This document shows positions 33,845-46,400 of a DNA stretch of 64,000 nt, in pieces. Under the pieces are notes generated by a model. It ran no database searches. It worked only from the letters and a program-made list of their open reading frames with translations, and was not told the DNA's origin. The DNA is taken from positions 4,069,685-4,133,684 of the forward strand of contig OX345649.1 in assembly GCA_947044365.1 (NCBI GenBank). The letters are read 5' to 3'. Position 1 is the stretch's first letter. The number at the start of each line of letters is the position of its first letter. The translations under genes and the position numbers were made by a program. This stretch comes from Petrosia ficiformis. Lineage: Eukaryota > Porifera > Demospongiae > Haplosclerida > Petrosiidae.

Positions 33845-36800
33845 ATAGATAGATAGATGGATGGATGGATAGATTAATACATGTAAATATAAATACAATG
33901 TACATATAGAAAGATAGATGGGATAGATAGATAGATGGACAGAGGAAAGGATACAGAGATATATAGATAGAGAGATAAGTTTAAGCAGATAGCATACCTA
34001 GCTTCAACTAGTGTAATCACTCCTCGATCATGCTCCTTGAAAGGAAAGACAGAAAAAGGTAATAAAATATAAAACATCTATCAACATAACCATTAGTCCA
34101 TTACAACATCCAGTGGTCAAGTTAATAAAATATTACAACATAACCATTAGTCCATTACAACATCCAGTGGTCAAGTTAATAAAATATTACAATATAACCA
34201 TTAGTCCATTACAACATCCAGTGGTCAAGTTAATAAAATATTACAATATAACCATTAGTCCATTACAACATCCAGTGGTCAAGTTAATAAAATATTACAA
34301 CATAACCATTAGTCCATTACAACATCCAATGGTCAAGTTAATAAAATATCACACATCTATCAACATAACCATTAGTCCATTATAACATCCAGTAGTCCAA
34401 TAACAAACACATTACCTCATTAAATTCATCGATCATAATCTCTACTAAAAGGTCTCCCTGCACTTCCTCATCTTTTATAATGGGTTTTAATGGAAACCAT
34501 TTCTCTATACCTAAAATAAAATAATTGGAAAAATTGCTTGATAAAAGGCAAATACTCCATTTTAGAAAATCTTAGTTTCAGTTTTAGTTTATTACCCCTT
34601 CTGGATCTAGATTCACTATTCTCATATGTAGTATATACTACATATATTTCTTAGTGCTTTTTTGTTGAACTTAATTGAAACACAGTAATAAGTTGTAGGA
34701 ACAGAATGTTTGGCCCAAGAGCATTGTTCAGCTACATGCATTAACAATTCAGTCCAAGAGCCTTTTTCAGCTATTAAATGTGATAATACGTTCTGGAAAC
34801 TGAGTGCGATCCTTCTTTAAGCTATCAATAACTCCCAATACTTTGTTTCAATAAATCTCAACAAAAAGTCACTAAACCTATATTAAATACTATATACATA
34901 ATTATCATTAGACATACATATCAATATTTTACCTATTACCAAATGTTTAGTATATTATAGTAAAATGAACTTATACACTTACCTCTGGGTGAGGCCATGA
35001 TGGTATTTCTATCCAACATCACTTTCCCAATAGGAACTTTCACACTGTAATGTGATATATATATATATATATATAATAATGCATTCACTGTTTCCCCCCA
35101 TGATTAATGATGGAGGAGTGCATCAGTGGTACATGATGTTTAGTTAATAATGTTCCATCAGTAATTTCGTCCCCAGACTGCCATGCCCTGTGGGCAAAAG
35201 CTGGACTGGAAGAGTTGCATCAAATTCCTGGTCCAAGCATTACACATGCAATGTTCATTGTTAACCAACCATTTTTGTCATCATCTTTTTTCTCTTGGAC
35301 CATGAATTTGAAGGAACTGTGAGTCCAAGTGGGGGAAGGTGTGGCTAATTAATCATTCTGTTTCACGCCCACATAAATAATTAGTTATTCATTAAATACG
35401 CATTTTCAATGTTTTCCAAATTTACCAGCTATTGATTTCTCTACAGTCTTAAATTCATGTTTTGTAGCATATCCATCCGTTATAAAGACTTATAAAGACT
35501 TTACTTCAAGATAATGATGATGCAAACTGCAATTTAGCACAAACTCATTAAATATGCACATTTTTTTGAACTCCATTCTTGGATGATTTTACAGTTTAAA
35601 TAACCATAAAGTTGAACAATGCCTAAATACTCCAGAAAATACTAGTAACATTGAAAAACAGTACAACACAATAAGCAGCAATCAAAATTATACAATTTAA
35701 CAATCCCACATTTCACTGTTTACATTTTGTGTAGTAATTGAAAGTCAGCAGATTAATGTGGGGACTTTTCAGTTCAAAGCCACTTTTAAATGGGGAGGAT
35801 CCCCACCTGTCATACATGTATATACATGTATACAATTCTTTTCAATTGAACAATACATGTTTATTTTATATTTGATAATTTGATTTGTTTTGACAAAATA
35901 CTAAGCAGAGGCCAATTAAATTCTACCAATAATCAAGAGGGGCAATCACTCAAAAGAGAACACTATAATATAATAACAATACTGATTACTCTATACATTA
36001 TATACCCACAAAATCATGTTACACAGCTATCATGATCATACACATATACTGAGACATGTACATGTTACATACCCTAAGTTATCATGATCATACACATATA
36101 CTGAGACATGTACATGTTACATACCCTAAGTTATCATGATCATACACATATACTGAGACATGTACATGTTACATACCCTAACACATATACTGAGACATGT
36201 ACATGTTACATACCCTAAGTTATCATGATCATACACATATACTGAGATATGTACATGTTACATACCCTAAGTTATCATGATCATACACATATACTGAGAC
36301 ATGTACATGTTACATACCCTAACTTATCATGATCATACACATATGTCGAGACATGTACATGTTACATACCCTAACTTATCATGATCATACATATATACTG
36401 AGACATGTACATGTTACATACCCTAAGTTATCATGATCATACACATATACTGAGACATGTACATGTTACATACCCTAAGTTATCATGATCATACATATAT
36501 ACTGAGACATGTACATGTTACATACCCTAACACATATACTGAGACATGTACATGTTACATACCCTAAGTTATCATGATCATACATATATACTGAGACATG
36601 TATATGTTACATACCCTAAGTTATCATGATCATACACATATGCCGAGACATGTTGATACTCAAGAGGTACATGTAAAGAGTACTCTTCACCCCAGAAAGG
36701 CTCTGATGAATTAAACACTGAAGCAGTTCTATATCAGAAATATTAATATACCAATTACGACAGAGAATTAAAAGACTAGATGATAGACTACCTTGCTATT

Positions 36801-38425
36801 GATTCATTGTCTACTCTTAGGTAGCAAAAGACATCTCTAACTCCAGTCCTGAGATAGAGGGAAAGAGGAAGGATGAGGGAGTGAGACAGTAAAGGAGCAG
36901 GAGAGAGAGACAGAGAGCAAGTAGGGAGAAGGAGTTAGTGAGGGTGGGAAAATGGTTGCACAAGAATGATGATGAAAGCAGTGAATGATAACCAATTAAT
37001 CTATCACCAACAAATAAAGTTCATGGAATAGTCATTGTAATGTTCAGATACAAGACCTCGACAGTGTGGAATATAATTAATAGCATACAATACTAAATAC
37101 CACAGTACACAGTAGATGTATAGGTATAGGGATATCAGTTATCATAATTTTATTGTTAAGATGTCATCCTGACATTTTGATATATATGTCTACATTCTTA
37201 AAATTAAAGTTGATGGCATATTTATATACAAATATGAATTGTATGGAATGAATATAATAGCATAGATCAACTCGAAAATACATGAAAATTCATGTACCCA
37301 TATACATGTAGCATGCTAGCAAAAGGTGTAAAAACAAACAAACAACAAACTAGCAGCCACACTGGCTTAGGATTTATATATATAATTATATAAATAAATT
37401 AATGAATAATCTAAAACACAAAATTTAACAGCAACAATGGATTTAGGGGCAGCCACAACGACTTAGAAAATTTAGAAACAGCCACAAATTTAGAAACAGC
37501 CAAAATGGCTTAGAAAATTTAGAAACAGCCACAACGGCTTAGAAAATTTAGAAACAGCCACAATGGCTTAGAAAATTTAGAAACAGGCACAACAGCTTAG
37601 ATAATTTAGAAACAGCCACAACAGGTTAGAAAGACCTGGATACATACATACTCATATGCTATACAGGTGCAAGAGATATAATTACAGTTTATCCAGCATA
37701 TGAAATTACATATTTATCAACATCAGATAACAATTATTAGAAGCCATAAGGAAGGTATGAATGAATCTCTTATCAAACTGTTATTTTCACACACTAAATG
37801 GAAAAATAATTTTAGTACTGTCTTACCATGTGGGCAGAGGTTTACAGTTTGAAAATGTGTTATACTGCAAAATACTATCACTACTGCACAAGTCCAACCA
37901 TACAACATCTACTGTACATTCTTATATTTACAATTCTATAATTATTATGTTATATTATAATATTATAATCTATACATAATATAATTATATATAATATATA
38001 ATTTTAATTATATAATATAGTACATGTATATCTATATGTAGAATTATAACATATCTACAAAGACAGTTCATTATAAATCGAAGAAAACTTCACTACACAG
38101 TGTATTTACAAAAACAACTCTGTATTGTGTATACACAAGCACTCAGGGTGGATGATTTTTATATGTAAAAAGAGTTATAGACAACATCATTTGTTTGTAT
38201 TTATGAGCTAGAGTATACAATGGAACATCAACCTACCTCCAAAAAATATATATATATATTAGTTATAATATTATACCAGTGTACTGATGATAATAAATTA
38301 TTGATAATTACATACATTTCTTTCTTGGGTAGATCCTTAGCTTCACTTATCCTAATATACAAACTAGTATATTGAAATACTGTAGGACCAATGACAGAAA
38401 TACGAGACTTTCTTTCTGTATCCAT
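21717..38425 (-). CDS. RASA3: RASA2/RASA3-type (GAP1 subfamily) Ras GTPase-activating protein (19 exons)
   Basis: Exons (-): 38425-38316, 36848-36792, 36728-36615, 35044-34983, 34510-34416, 34035-33998, 33775-33550, 28966-28878, 28636-28516, 27902-27752, 27503-27439, 26997-26888, 26339-26192, 25600-25463, 25244-25094, 24081-23891, 23311-23156, 22850-22709, 22069-21717; 838 aa (human RASA3 834). Domains: C2A about 15-115, C2B about 150-255 ([19 protein letters not shown]), RasGAP about 290-560 with the arginine-finger segment [12 protein letters not shown] and the [13 protein letters not shown] motif, PH about 590-685, and a BTK-type zinc motif (YHPGFYQP, then EWSCCRAS and PGCCLC). The C-terminal tail is Ser/Gly/Asp-rich. 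It would switch off Ras at phosphoinositide-containing membranes. Weak donors: exon 14 (gttcat) and exon 10 (gttagt). Confidence 0.92.
22880..23045. repeat. GGAT tetranucleotide array
   Basis: Imperfect (ggat)n with gtgt variants in RASA3 intron 17. The same motif recurs in introns 12 and 14. Confidence 0.85.
24148..24602. mobile_element. MITE with TAGTG(G)ATGCACC ends and a nested second MITE
   Basis: In RASA3 intron 15. Left end tagtggatgcaccaata and right end ccgatcggtgcatcacta are inverted. Positions 24219-24430 inside it resemble the CAGWGTTTTTGATAAG family, suggesting a later insertion. A relative lies at 56773-57043. Confidence 0.6.
24690..24998. repeat. Short tandem repeats (tgtactgtactaca; ca/acat; gaca)
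   Basis: A 15-bp 'tgtactgtactacatg'-like run at 24690-24757, then cataca and gacaga arrays at about 24870-24998 in RASA3 intron 15. Confidence 0.8.
25265..25430. repeat. GAATGGAT-type array
   Basis: Imperfect (gaat/ggat)n array in RASA3 intron 14. Confidence 0.85.
25754..25826 (-). tRNA. tRNA-like gene or tRNA-derived SINE head
   Basis: 73 nt in RASA3 intron 13 with all four stems: acceptor gccttgg/ctgaggc (G-U pairs allowed), D arm gctcagttggtagagc, anticodon arm tctgt-ccggagt-acaga, T arm gtgggttcgaatcccac. The anticodon would be GGA, but position 33 is C where U is nearly universal, and serine tRNAs have a long variable arm that is absent here. A 12-bp inverted copy of the 3' end (cacctgaggcaa, 25721-25732) and a gaaa run lie beside it. 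A SINE head or tRNA pseudogene is likelier than a working tRNA. Confidence 0.55.
26425..26880. repeat. Long GGAT tetranucleotide array
   Basis: Near-perfect (ggat)n with gagt and agat interruptions in RASA3 intron 12. Long Ser-Ile-His-Pro frames on the minus strand are artefacts of the array. Confidence 0.9.
27060..27418. repeat. Purine-only minisatellite of about 20 bp
   Basis: 'gggaagggtaggggatgata' repeats with variants in RASA3 intron 11. On the transcribed strand this is a strong pyrimidine tract shortly after the exon 11 donor. Confidence 0.85.
28690..28870. repeat. Two extra copies of the RASA3 exon 8 end plus CA arrays
   Basis: Segments 28693-28740 and 28777-28832 repeat the 3' part of exon 8 (true copy 28877-28933; core taccatcctgttgttgtaat). 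They are separated by (ca)n arrays. The second copy keeps the donor context (cacacacctattt on the + strand). Confidence 0.85.
29518..31895. repeat. 2.4-kb minisatellite with 41-bp and 36-bp units
   Basis: About 59 units in RASA3 intron 7. The long unit contains caatgctgtgtgtcaatac; the short unit lacks 5 bases (caatgtgtcaatac). Otherwise units are almost identical, with rare single changes (30152 gagcat, 31098 gtcagtac). No coding potential. Confidence 0.95.
32545..33085. repeat. AT dinucleotide run and five tandem units of about 93 bp
   Basis: (ta)n at about 32547-32603, then units starting tacaggagaaggtatgggaa, each containing ccattaagcatattatat. Inside RASA3 intron 7. Confidence 0.85.
33107..33289. 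mobile_element. Hairpin element, arms of about 55 bp
   Basis: catagagtgtttgattttaa at 33107 is complemented by ttaaaatcaaacattctatg ending at 33289. The arms continue through ggttagct and the gggaat block, leaving an AT-rich loop. It is likely a foldback MITE in RASA3 intron 7. Confidence 0.8.
34086..34405. repeat. Tandem repeat of about 57 bp, five to six copies
   Basis: Units 'ccattacaacatccagtggt ... caagttaataaaatatta' in RASA3 intron 5. Confidence 0.88.
36015..36614. repeat. Minisatellite derived from the RASA3 exon 3/intron 3 boundary
   Basis: About 11-12 copies of a unit of about 52 bp containing, on the minus strand, the end of exon 3 (tatgatcatgataactta) followed by the donor gggtatgtaaca. 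The array runs directly into the true exon edge at 36615. Some copies are shortened to about 36 bp. Confidence 0.88.
37440..37635. repeat. 29-bp minisatellite, about seven copies
   Basis: Units 'acaacggcttagaaaattta' plus 'gaaacagcc' in RASA3 intron 1. Confidence 0.85.
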
Positions 38426-39209
38426 CTTTAAATTGAGAAGAACTCAACTATACCTTCAGTACTTTGTTTCCAACGACAATCAATGGGTGTGGCTAAATAT
38501 AAATACCACGCCTACTTAGTTGTGTGTTGACTGTGTTCATGAATTCAAAATTTAATTGCAATGTAATTATAATTTTTTTACATAATGTCTCTCAGCAGTT
38601 TGTAGTAGTTATAACTTCAATCAATGCACTGTATGGAGAGAGTTATATGCAAACATTAATGGAATAAAAGACTGTGTTATGTACATGCAAGCATGAGGCC
38701 AAGTACATTTGTAACTGAAGTACATTGTAAGTACGTTCTACTAGTGAAAATGTACTTAAGTACAAGTACAAGCACATTTGAAAGTATATAAGTAAAAGTA
38801 TAAATGGTTCTAGCTGAGAAGTACTGAAGGCAAAGTATTAGTGCTTGCTGTTTGTAACTGACATGTCAAACGTTTAATTATCGTTGTGATACATTAATGA
38901 ACATTAGGTGTTTAAATATTAGTCAAGGCTGAAATTATTCCAGCAATGCTGAACAGGATCTCAATTAAGGACATAAGTATAAGTACTCAACTAAGGACTT
39001 CAGTACAAGTACAAGTACCCAACTAAGGACTTCATTACAAGTACAAGTACGATTTAAGTACAAGTCCAAGTACTCAACTAAGGACTTCAGTACAAGTACA
39101 AGTACTCAACTAAGGACTTGGTACAAGCACAAGTACGATTTAAATACAAGTGCAAGTACTTATACATGTATATGCATACTTATTGTACTTAAGTACAAGT
39201 ACCAATGTA
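38426..39209. other. Spacer between LRRC74 3' end and RASA3 5' end
   Basis: 784 bp. The RASA3 promoter should lie at its left side (38426-38560), with no clear TATA box. From about 38700 it consists of degenerate 'aagtacaagtactcaactaagg' repeats. No gene seen. Confidence 0.6.
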
Positions 39210-39444
39210 CTAGGCCCCATGCCTGGACTTATACAATACAATAGATATAGGCACTAACTTATAATCTATTACAATCAATTGATCTGTTTCCTCTGTCGTT
39301 CCCTCCTCTTCAGTACTCTTTTCTTGTTTCTTTCCAAATTCTTTGATTAGTTTTAGTACTTCAAATTCCATCAAAGGAGCACTGATATGCTACAAAAAAG
39401 AAAATGTATACATACATGTACATATACATAATTATACATATACA

Positions 39445-39497
<53 letters not shown>

Positions 39498-40403
39498 CAT
39501 ATACACAGTGGTGTGGAAACAGCCAGTCATGCAGGACATTGTCCGATAAATCTAGTGAATGTCCGGTAAATTGAAACTGAACTGTATACAAAGTATGTGG
39601 GGAGCAGGACAAGGGTGATGAAAAGAGGTCAAAATGTCCGGCAGTTGGCTCAAAGTTTCCACACCCCTGCATATACATATACATGTACATATACATATAC
39701 ATTTAAAGTTTTTATAGTACTTGTATATGCAATCACAATAGACAAAATACAGGAAATATAAAACACACTATTTATTGTAGTCATTGATATCATTAATACA
39801 TAATCATTAGTGTATGTTGTTTTAGTTTAAATTCTAGTCAGGCAGACTCTTGAAATATAGATAGCAATTTTTGTAAGTTTTTTTGGAAAAATTTCAACTA
39901 AAATAATAACTAAAGGTCTTTCATGTTCACCATGACCTCAGAAAAATGTTCATAACTTTAGTTTGGAATGACTAACAATCTTTTTACCTTCATCATTTTG
40001 ATATTATTATCCTTCCAATGTTCGTTTTTGCATATATAAATTTACAGTGTAAGGTATTAACATAGACTACATGTATATTACTCAACACATCCTAATATTG
40101 AGGTCATCATGTGAATTTAATAAACATGTTTGAAAGTACATACCTTAAGGGATGCTCTAAACTCTTCTTCTGTCAATAAATCTAGTTTCTCCTTGTCAAA
40201 TACAATAAATAAATCTTTTAATTTTACATTATTCTCTGTAGCATATTTTGTCAGTTTTTGTATTGGAGTTGGTAACGGTTTGGGTTCCTTGTATCCACCA
40301 GTACCACCATGAGGTATCTTGAGTTTAGGTATATCTTCTTCCATAGCTTTAACAACTTTAGATATTTCCAATGTCACTGTGATTCCCTGTGTAGTGTAGT
40401 GTG

Positions 40404-40442
<39 letters not shown>

Positions 40443-43400
40443 GTATTGCACAATACACATACCATATCAGTACTATGTACTTTAAATGTATGTACAAGTA
40501 CATACATAAATACATGTACATGTGTGTACATGTATATTACACATGTACATAATATAATTATTACATGTACATATATAATATGTACATATATATATGTACA
40601 TAATATGTACTGTGGTAAGAGAACTGTTCTATTAGTGATGTATTTCACACATTACAAATTCATGCCACAATTCATACACGCAATCACAGTTGATTAAATA
40701 ACATGTAAATAAATTTCCACCAAATGTTCTTTAATCGACCGCAAAATTAAGAGAAAATAAATTCCTCATGAAAAATACCCCTATACAGTATGTACATGTA
40801 TACTACACATGTATATGTAATTTACGTAGATGACTACATTTACATGGTTGTGTATATTGTGTACATGTGTTTCTTACATTGAGTCCAAGGTGCTTAACTG
40901 AACTAGTTCCTGTCTTTAATGATTCTAATAGAGAAATAACACCTGCCATCTGAATTGGATTCCTTCCAATCTGTTAATATTCAATCAATTGAAATATATT
41001 CTGTGATTAATAATAATCTCTGCAATATTAGCAGCTGTTCTCAAATTACATAATGCTTTTAATGATTGTATGTGTCCATAGCAACATGATTATTTGTTTT
41101 AATTAACACAATGATTGTACTAGCCAGGAATGTTAATACATGTACATGTACATGTAGTGTCCATTAATTAAAAATGTTAATGTTGCAGTGTCCATTATAT
41201 TAAAAATGTTAATGTTAATACATGCAGTGTCCATTATATTAATGTTAAAACATGCAGTGTCCATTATATTAATGTTAATACATGCAGTGTCCATTATATT
41301 AATGTTAATACATGCAGTGTCCATTATATTAATGTTAATACATGCAGTGTCCATTATATTAATGTTAATACATGCAGTGTCCATTATATTAATGTTAATA
41401 TATGCAGTGTCCATTATATTAATGTTAATACATGCAGTGTCCATTATATTAATGTTAATATATGCAGTGTCCATTACATTAATACATGCAGTGTCCATTA
41501 TATTAATGTTAATACATGCAGTGTCCATTATATTAATGTTAATATATGCAGTGTCCATTACATTAATACATGCAGTGTCCATTATATTAATGTTAATACA
41601 TGCAGTGTCCATTAATTAACAGAAAATGTACTATATTTTCATCAAATGCTTATATTTAAATACTCTCTGTCCAACAATATTGTACATGTAACAGAACACA
41701 ACTAAACTAGATGAAGTTATAGTTGCTCTTCCAGGATGGGTTTCTATACAAATTGTTCGATTACCATTATATTTAAAGGTAAGCATTTGATTAAAGATTA
41801 TTATTTATTGAAATACCAGGCCCTTTTATGACCACGACTAATAATATTATTCTAACCTTCAGTACAGACAAGCTTTCACAATTTGGTAGTACTTTAGCAA
41901 ATGCTTTAGCTCCTTCAACAAGGATACGATTATCTCTAAATGATTATAATCAGTAAGCTATTGACAATGTGAGAACATGTGTTATACATTCAGTTAACAC
42001 AAATGATGGATATTGATAATACAAATATTGTAGTATACATGCTAATTGATCAATGATGTCATATGCTTGTTACTATAATAGTATCGTGTGTAGAGTATAT
42101 CACTCAATTCTACCAATCTACTTGTTGTGTATGTATACATGTACATACATTTCCATGTAGTAGGGATGGGCAATATTTTGATTATCGTGATAATCGTGAT
42201 TAAAATTTCCTGTGATAATCATATCGTCTAAATTTTGCCATATCGTGGTCACTGCCATAACTTCAGGTTTTGAGTACCATCACATCTAAATCAGTTTTAC
42301 AACATTGTTTACTCAACAAATAAAAGGTATCAATTTGATTTTTGAATGAAATCTACATACATATGTAAGGTAGCCAATAATCGCAATAATTGCGATACTT
42401 GCACAGACAATAATCGTTGACTATATATGTATTCGACTATAGAGAATAATTTAGTGAAAGCCAGTCTTTCTAGAAATGGCTATCTTCTTGTAGCTGGAGA
42501 TAGGTATGTCATCAAATATTCCTGAGTGGTTCACCTTACCATTTCTTTTATTTCTCAGTTCTGGAGTTTTGCATTATATTTTCATAATCGCCCATCCCTA
42601 GCATGTAGTAATAATATGCAATGAAAATTGAGTCTATATTACAGGATAGAAATAGGCCTGGCCCAGGGACATCGAGAGAGCAGAAATTTCAATTTGGGGG
42701 CCCAACCTCAAAATTTATAGTGTTTAACATCTTTGTTTGAACGAATTTATAAAATTGTGAGCTGTTTGTAAAAGAGTATTAAGAACTTATACATGTATTA
42801 CTAAGAAGCTCTGGGCCCTCCAACATGTTTGGGCCCCAGGATAATACCTCCTCCTTTCCCTCATCTCAGTGGCCTGGAATAAACTACCAACATTAGTCAC
42901 AAGTGCTAGTTTGTTAAAATTTAGTGTTCATAGACAAAATGTACAAACTAGTTGTGGTAAGCACTTGTGACTTACCAGATATTGTGGGGTTGTTTCCACC
43001 CTGTAAATATCTAGTATTCATAGACAAAATTTAAAAGCTAGTTGTGGTAAGCACTTGTAACTGAACTGCTTACCAGATGTCGTGTGGTTATTTGCATCCT
43101 GTAAATATCTAGTGTTCATAGACAAATTTAAAAGCTAGTTGTGGTAAGCACTTGTAACTGAACTGCTTACCAGATGTCGTGTGGTTATTTGCATCCTGTA
43201 AATATCTAGTGTTCATAGACAAAATTTACAGGGTGGAAATAAGCCCACAACATCTGGTAAACCATTCAGTCACGAGGAGCTACATGTAGCTTGTTAAAAT
43301 CTAGCATTCATAAATAAAATTTTGGTGCTCAAGAGTACTTGGAGTACTAATTAATGTAATAGTTAGAAAAACTCACGTAATATCCAATTCAGTTAATGTT

Positions 43401-46400
43401 GTATTTAATTTCAATGCTTCGGCTAGAGCGATAGCTCCATCAGTTCCGAAACCATTGTATGATAGATTTAGCACTTTAAGCATCTGATTATTTTTCAGTC
43501 CCTGAGCTAGTGCTATAGCTCCTTTACATCGCAAGTGGTTCCAACTTAAATCCAGTGTCTGCAGTACTTCACTCTCAGCTAATGTAAAAATGTATGTACG
43601 TATGTTTATAATACATGTATGAAAGAATGTTTAAGCATAAACTTGGCACAATCAATTGATTAAATAATCAATATCCCACATCCCCACCCATGCATGTACA
43701 CACACAAACACACAGATACACAGACACACAGACACACAGACACACAGACACACACACAGACAGAGACGCACACACACACAGACACAGATGCACAGACATA
43801 CACAGACACAGACACACAGACACACAGACACAGACGCACAGACCAACACAGAAAACAAACACACACACAGACACAAATACACAGACACACACAGATGCAC
43901 AGACACAAACACACACACACATAGACACAAATACACAGAGACACACTGATACACACACACACACAAACAAAGATATCTCACCAACCTAGTGCTGCTCCTA
44001 ATATTGATCCAGAAGGCTCTGAGAACATATTGTGACTAATATCCAAGTATGTCACCCTAAGACTTCCCTAATAAATTATAATTACATGTACACATGTATA
44101 GTATACCAACTCACATAGTAGTCTACTTACTTTGATTGCCTCACTAATAGGCTCTGCTGCTTTATCATCAAAATTATTACCTATAGATAATGTACATACT
44201 CGACATTATAATACATCAATTCTTTGTGCTAACACATACTACAAACCAAACTAAAAGGAGTTATTGTTTTAAGTTGACTACATTTAGCTTAGTTCAAGGT
44301 TACTAAAAGACGTTTAATAACATGTCTGTGTAACTATATGGGTCATTTTTTGATTATAACTGCATTGTAATTTAGTTGTGCATGTAGTTAAGTTACAGGA
44401 ACACTACAGATGGCAACCCATCTATCTAATACACCTTACTGTTTTCCAAACTATCTATTCACATTTTCTCCTCTACCTACCCCTATTCCTTGTATCCACT
44501 CACCTATGTAATCTTCCCTTCCCTTATATTCCTTGTATCCACTCACCTATGTAATCTTCCCTTCCCTTATATCCTTATCTATCCCTTGTATACCCTCTCT
44601 ATCCTTTATATCCTCCTCTATCCCTTTATTCATCTCTATATTCCATATATATTTCCCCTTTATCCTTAGCCTTATATCTCTTCTATCCTGTATGCCTTCT
44701 ATCCTCCTCTAAATCGCTTGTATCCACCTCTATCTGTCCTTTATATCTCTTTATCCCTTAATATTCTCATTCCCCATATCATAACACTGTCCAGGACTAA
44801 CCACTTAGATAACAGTGAGTCACTGTATTGTTGAAGCTCAGCATATCTGCTATACTATAAGCACCAGATGGGCCTAAATTATTGTCAGATAAGTCCAAAT
44901 GTGTAATATAACAGTTCTCTTTGAGCATGTCAACAATGGCTATTCCTCCCTCAGTTCCTAGTCCATTATTACTGAGATTGAGATGTGTAACTACTGTATT
45001 GGACTATCAGAAAGAAGAATACAAAACTTTATAATTATACGTTTTTATATGTGTAGCATAATGGTCAAAATGAAGTGTTGTTTTAGTATAGCAATAATGA
45101 CGTATTTCAGTTAGTATAGGTATCTGAATAGGTGCCTATATTACAGATATAGGCAGAGTATCAGTATAGGTAACTGCATTACCTATATCTTACCTATACA
45201 GCATACACAATATTTGTTAGGCTTTGCAGATTACTCTAAAAAAACTAAATATGCCTATAACAATTATGAGCTGAATAAAACAAATGGCGCCCAAACAATA
45301 GAATAATTAACACTGTGCCCATGTGCGTGAATGATTGTAAACTAGATAAATAAATACACATATATGCAGATTAGCCATTTGAATTATGAAATATAGGAGT
45401 GTAGACAGATTGCTGTGTAGGTGCAACCATGATGAGTACACAACCAAGTTCATTATTGTATCTTTCATATGCAGACATTAAAGCATGTAAATAAGTTTCT
45501 AAAATCATTCCTAACGACTACTATTCTTGGACCTACAGTAGAAATGTGCAAAGTGCATAATAAATTATTAAATTAGTGCAACATCACTAGGTTTTATTGG
45601 CCATAGATCATGTTATCAGCAGACAATTTGAGAGGATGTGTCCGTTCAACCCTAGTACTCACCATTAACTCTTGTATTACACAACCTCAACAATTACATT
45701 AAATTTAAAACAGTAATATAATTCTAGTTTCCCTTACCAGAAAAGGTTTTAAACAACACTAGTATTTTTGGTAATTCATTTGTTTTTTAATTGTCTCATG
45801 CCTGCATATAATAAGTGTCTTGCATAAGCCTTATGTAATCAGCCTTGCGTCTAATATAAATTCTGTTTGCTTTACTAAAAACATTTTTTAGTTAAATTAT
45901 TGGTTTGTTCCATTTTTAATAACTTTTTGCTCAAAAATAGACAATTAGATCAAAAACAAACAATTTTGGTGGAGTTTATGCTAAATTTTGCATTTTTATC
46001 CAATTTTTAATGAAAAACGTACTATTTTGAGGTATTATTCAAAATTTAGTATTTTTCTAAATTACATTCTTTTAGTAATGACCTGCATTCAACAGACTTA
46101 CTGTTAGAGCAACACCTATAGCCTTTGCTCCTCTAATTCCCACATAATGATGACTCAAATCAATAGATGACTCTTCCGCTTGTAGATTACGTATGAAATG
46201 CGTTGCTGGTATGATGCCAAGAACTTTGCATGCATTTATGTAGGTTTGGCATCCTGATGGATCATATTCTTGTTTATCTTCTGTAGGAAGAAGGAAGAAG
46301 AGAATAAATTATCTAACATTTATATATGTAATATACATGTATATAGTATGCTAATAGATCCTATATACAAAATATAGGACCTGAGTTTTGTGTCCGAAGA

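Noticed and set aside
41133..41619. Met-Asp-Thr-Ala repeat frames of about 150 aa
   Set aside because: They come from the 30-bp minisatellite; frames are open on both strands and there is no supporting signal.
43652..43989. Cys/Val-rich and Thr/His-rich frames
   Set aside because: They are translations of a CA/GACA microsatellite in an LRRC74 intron.
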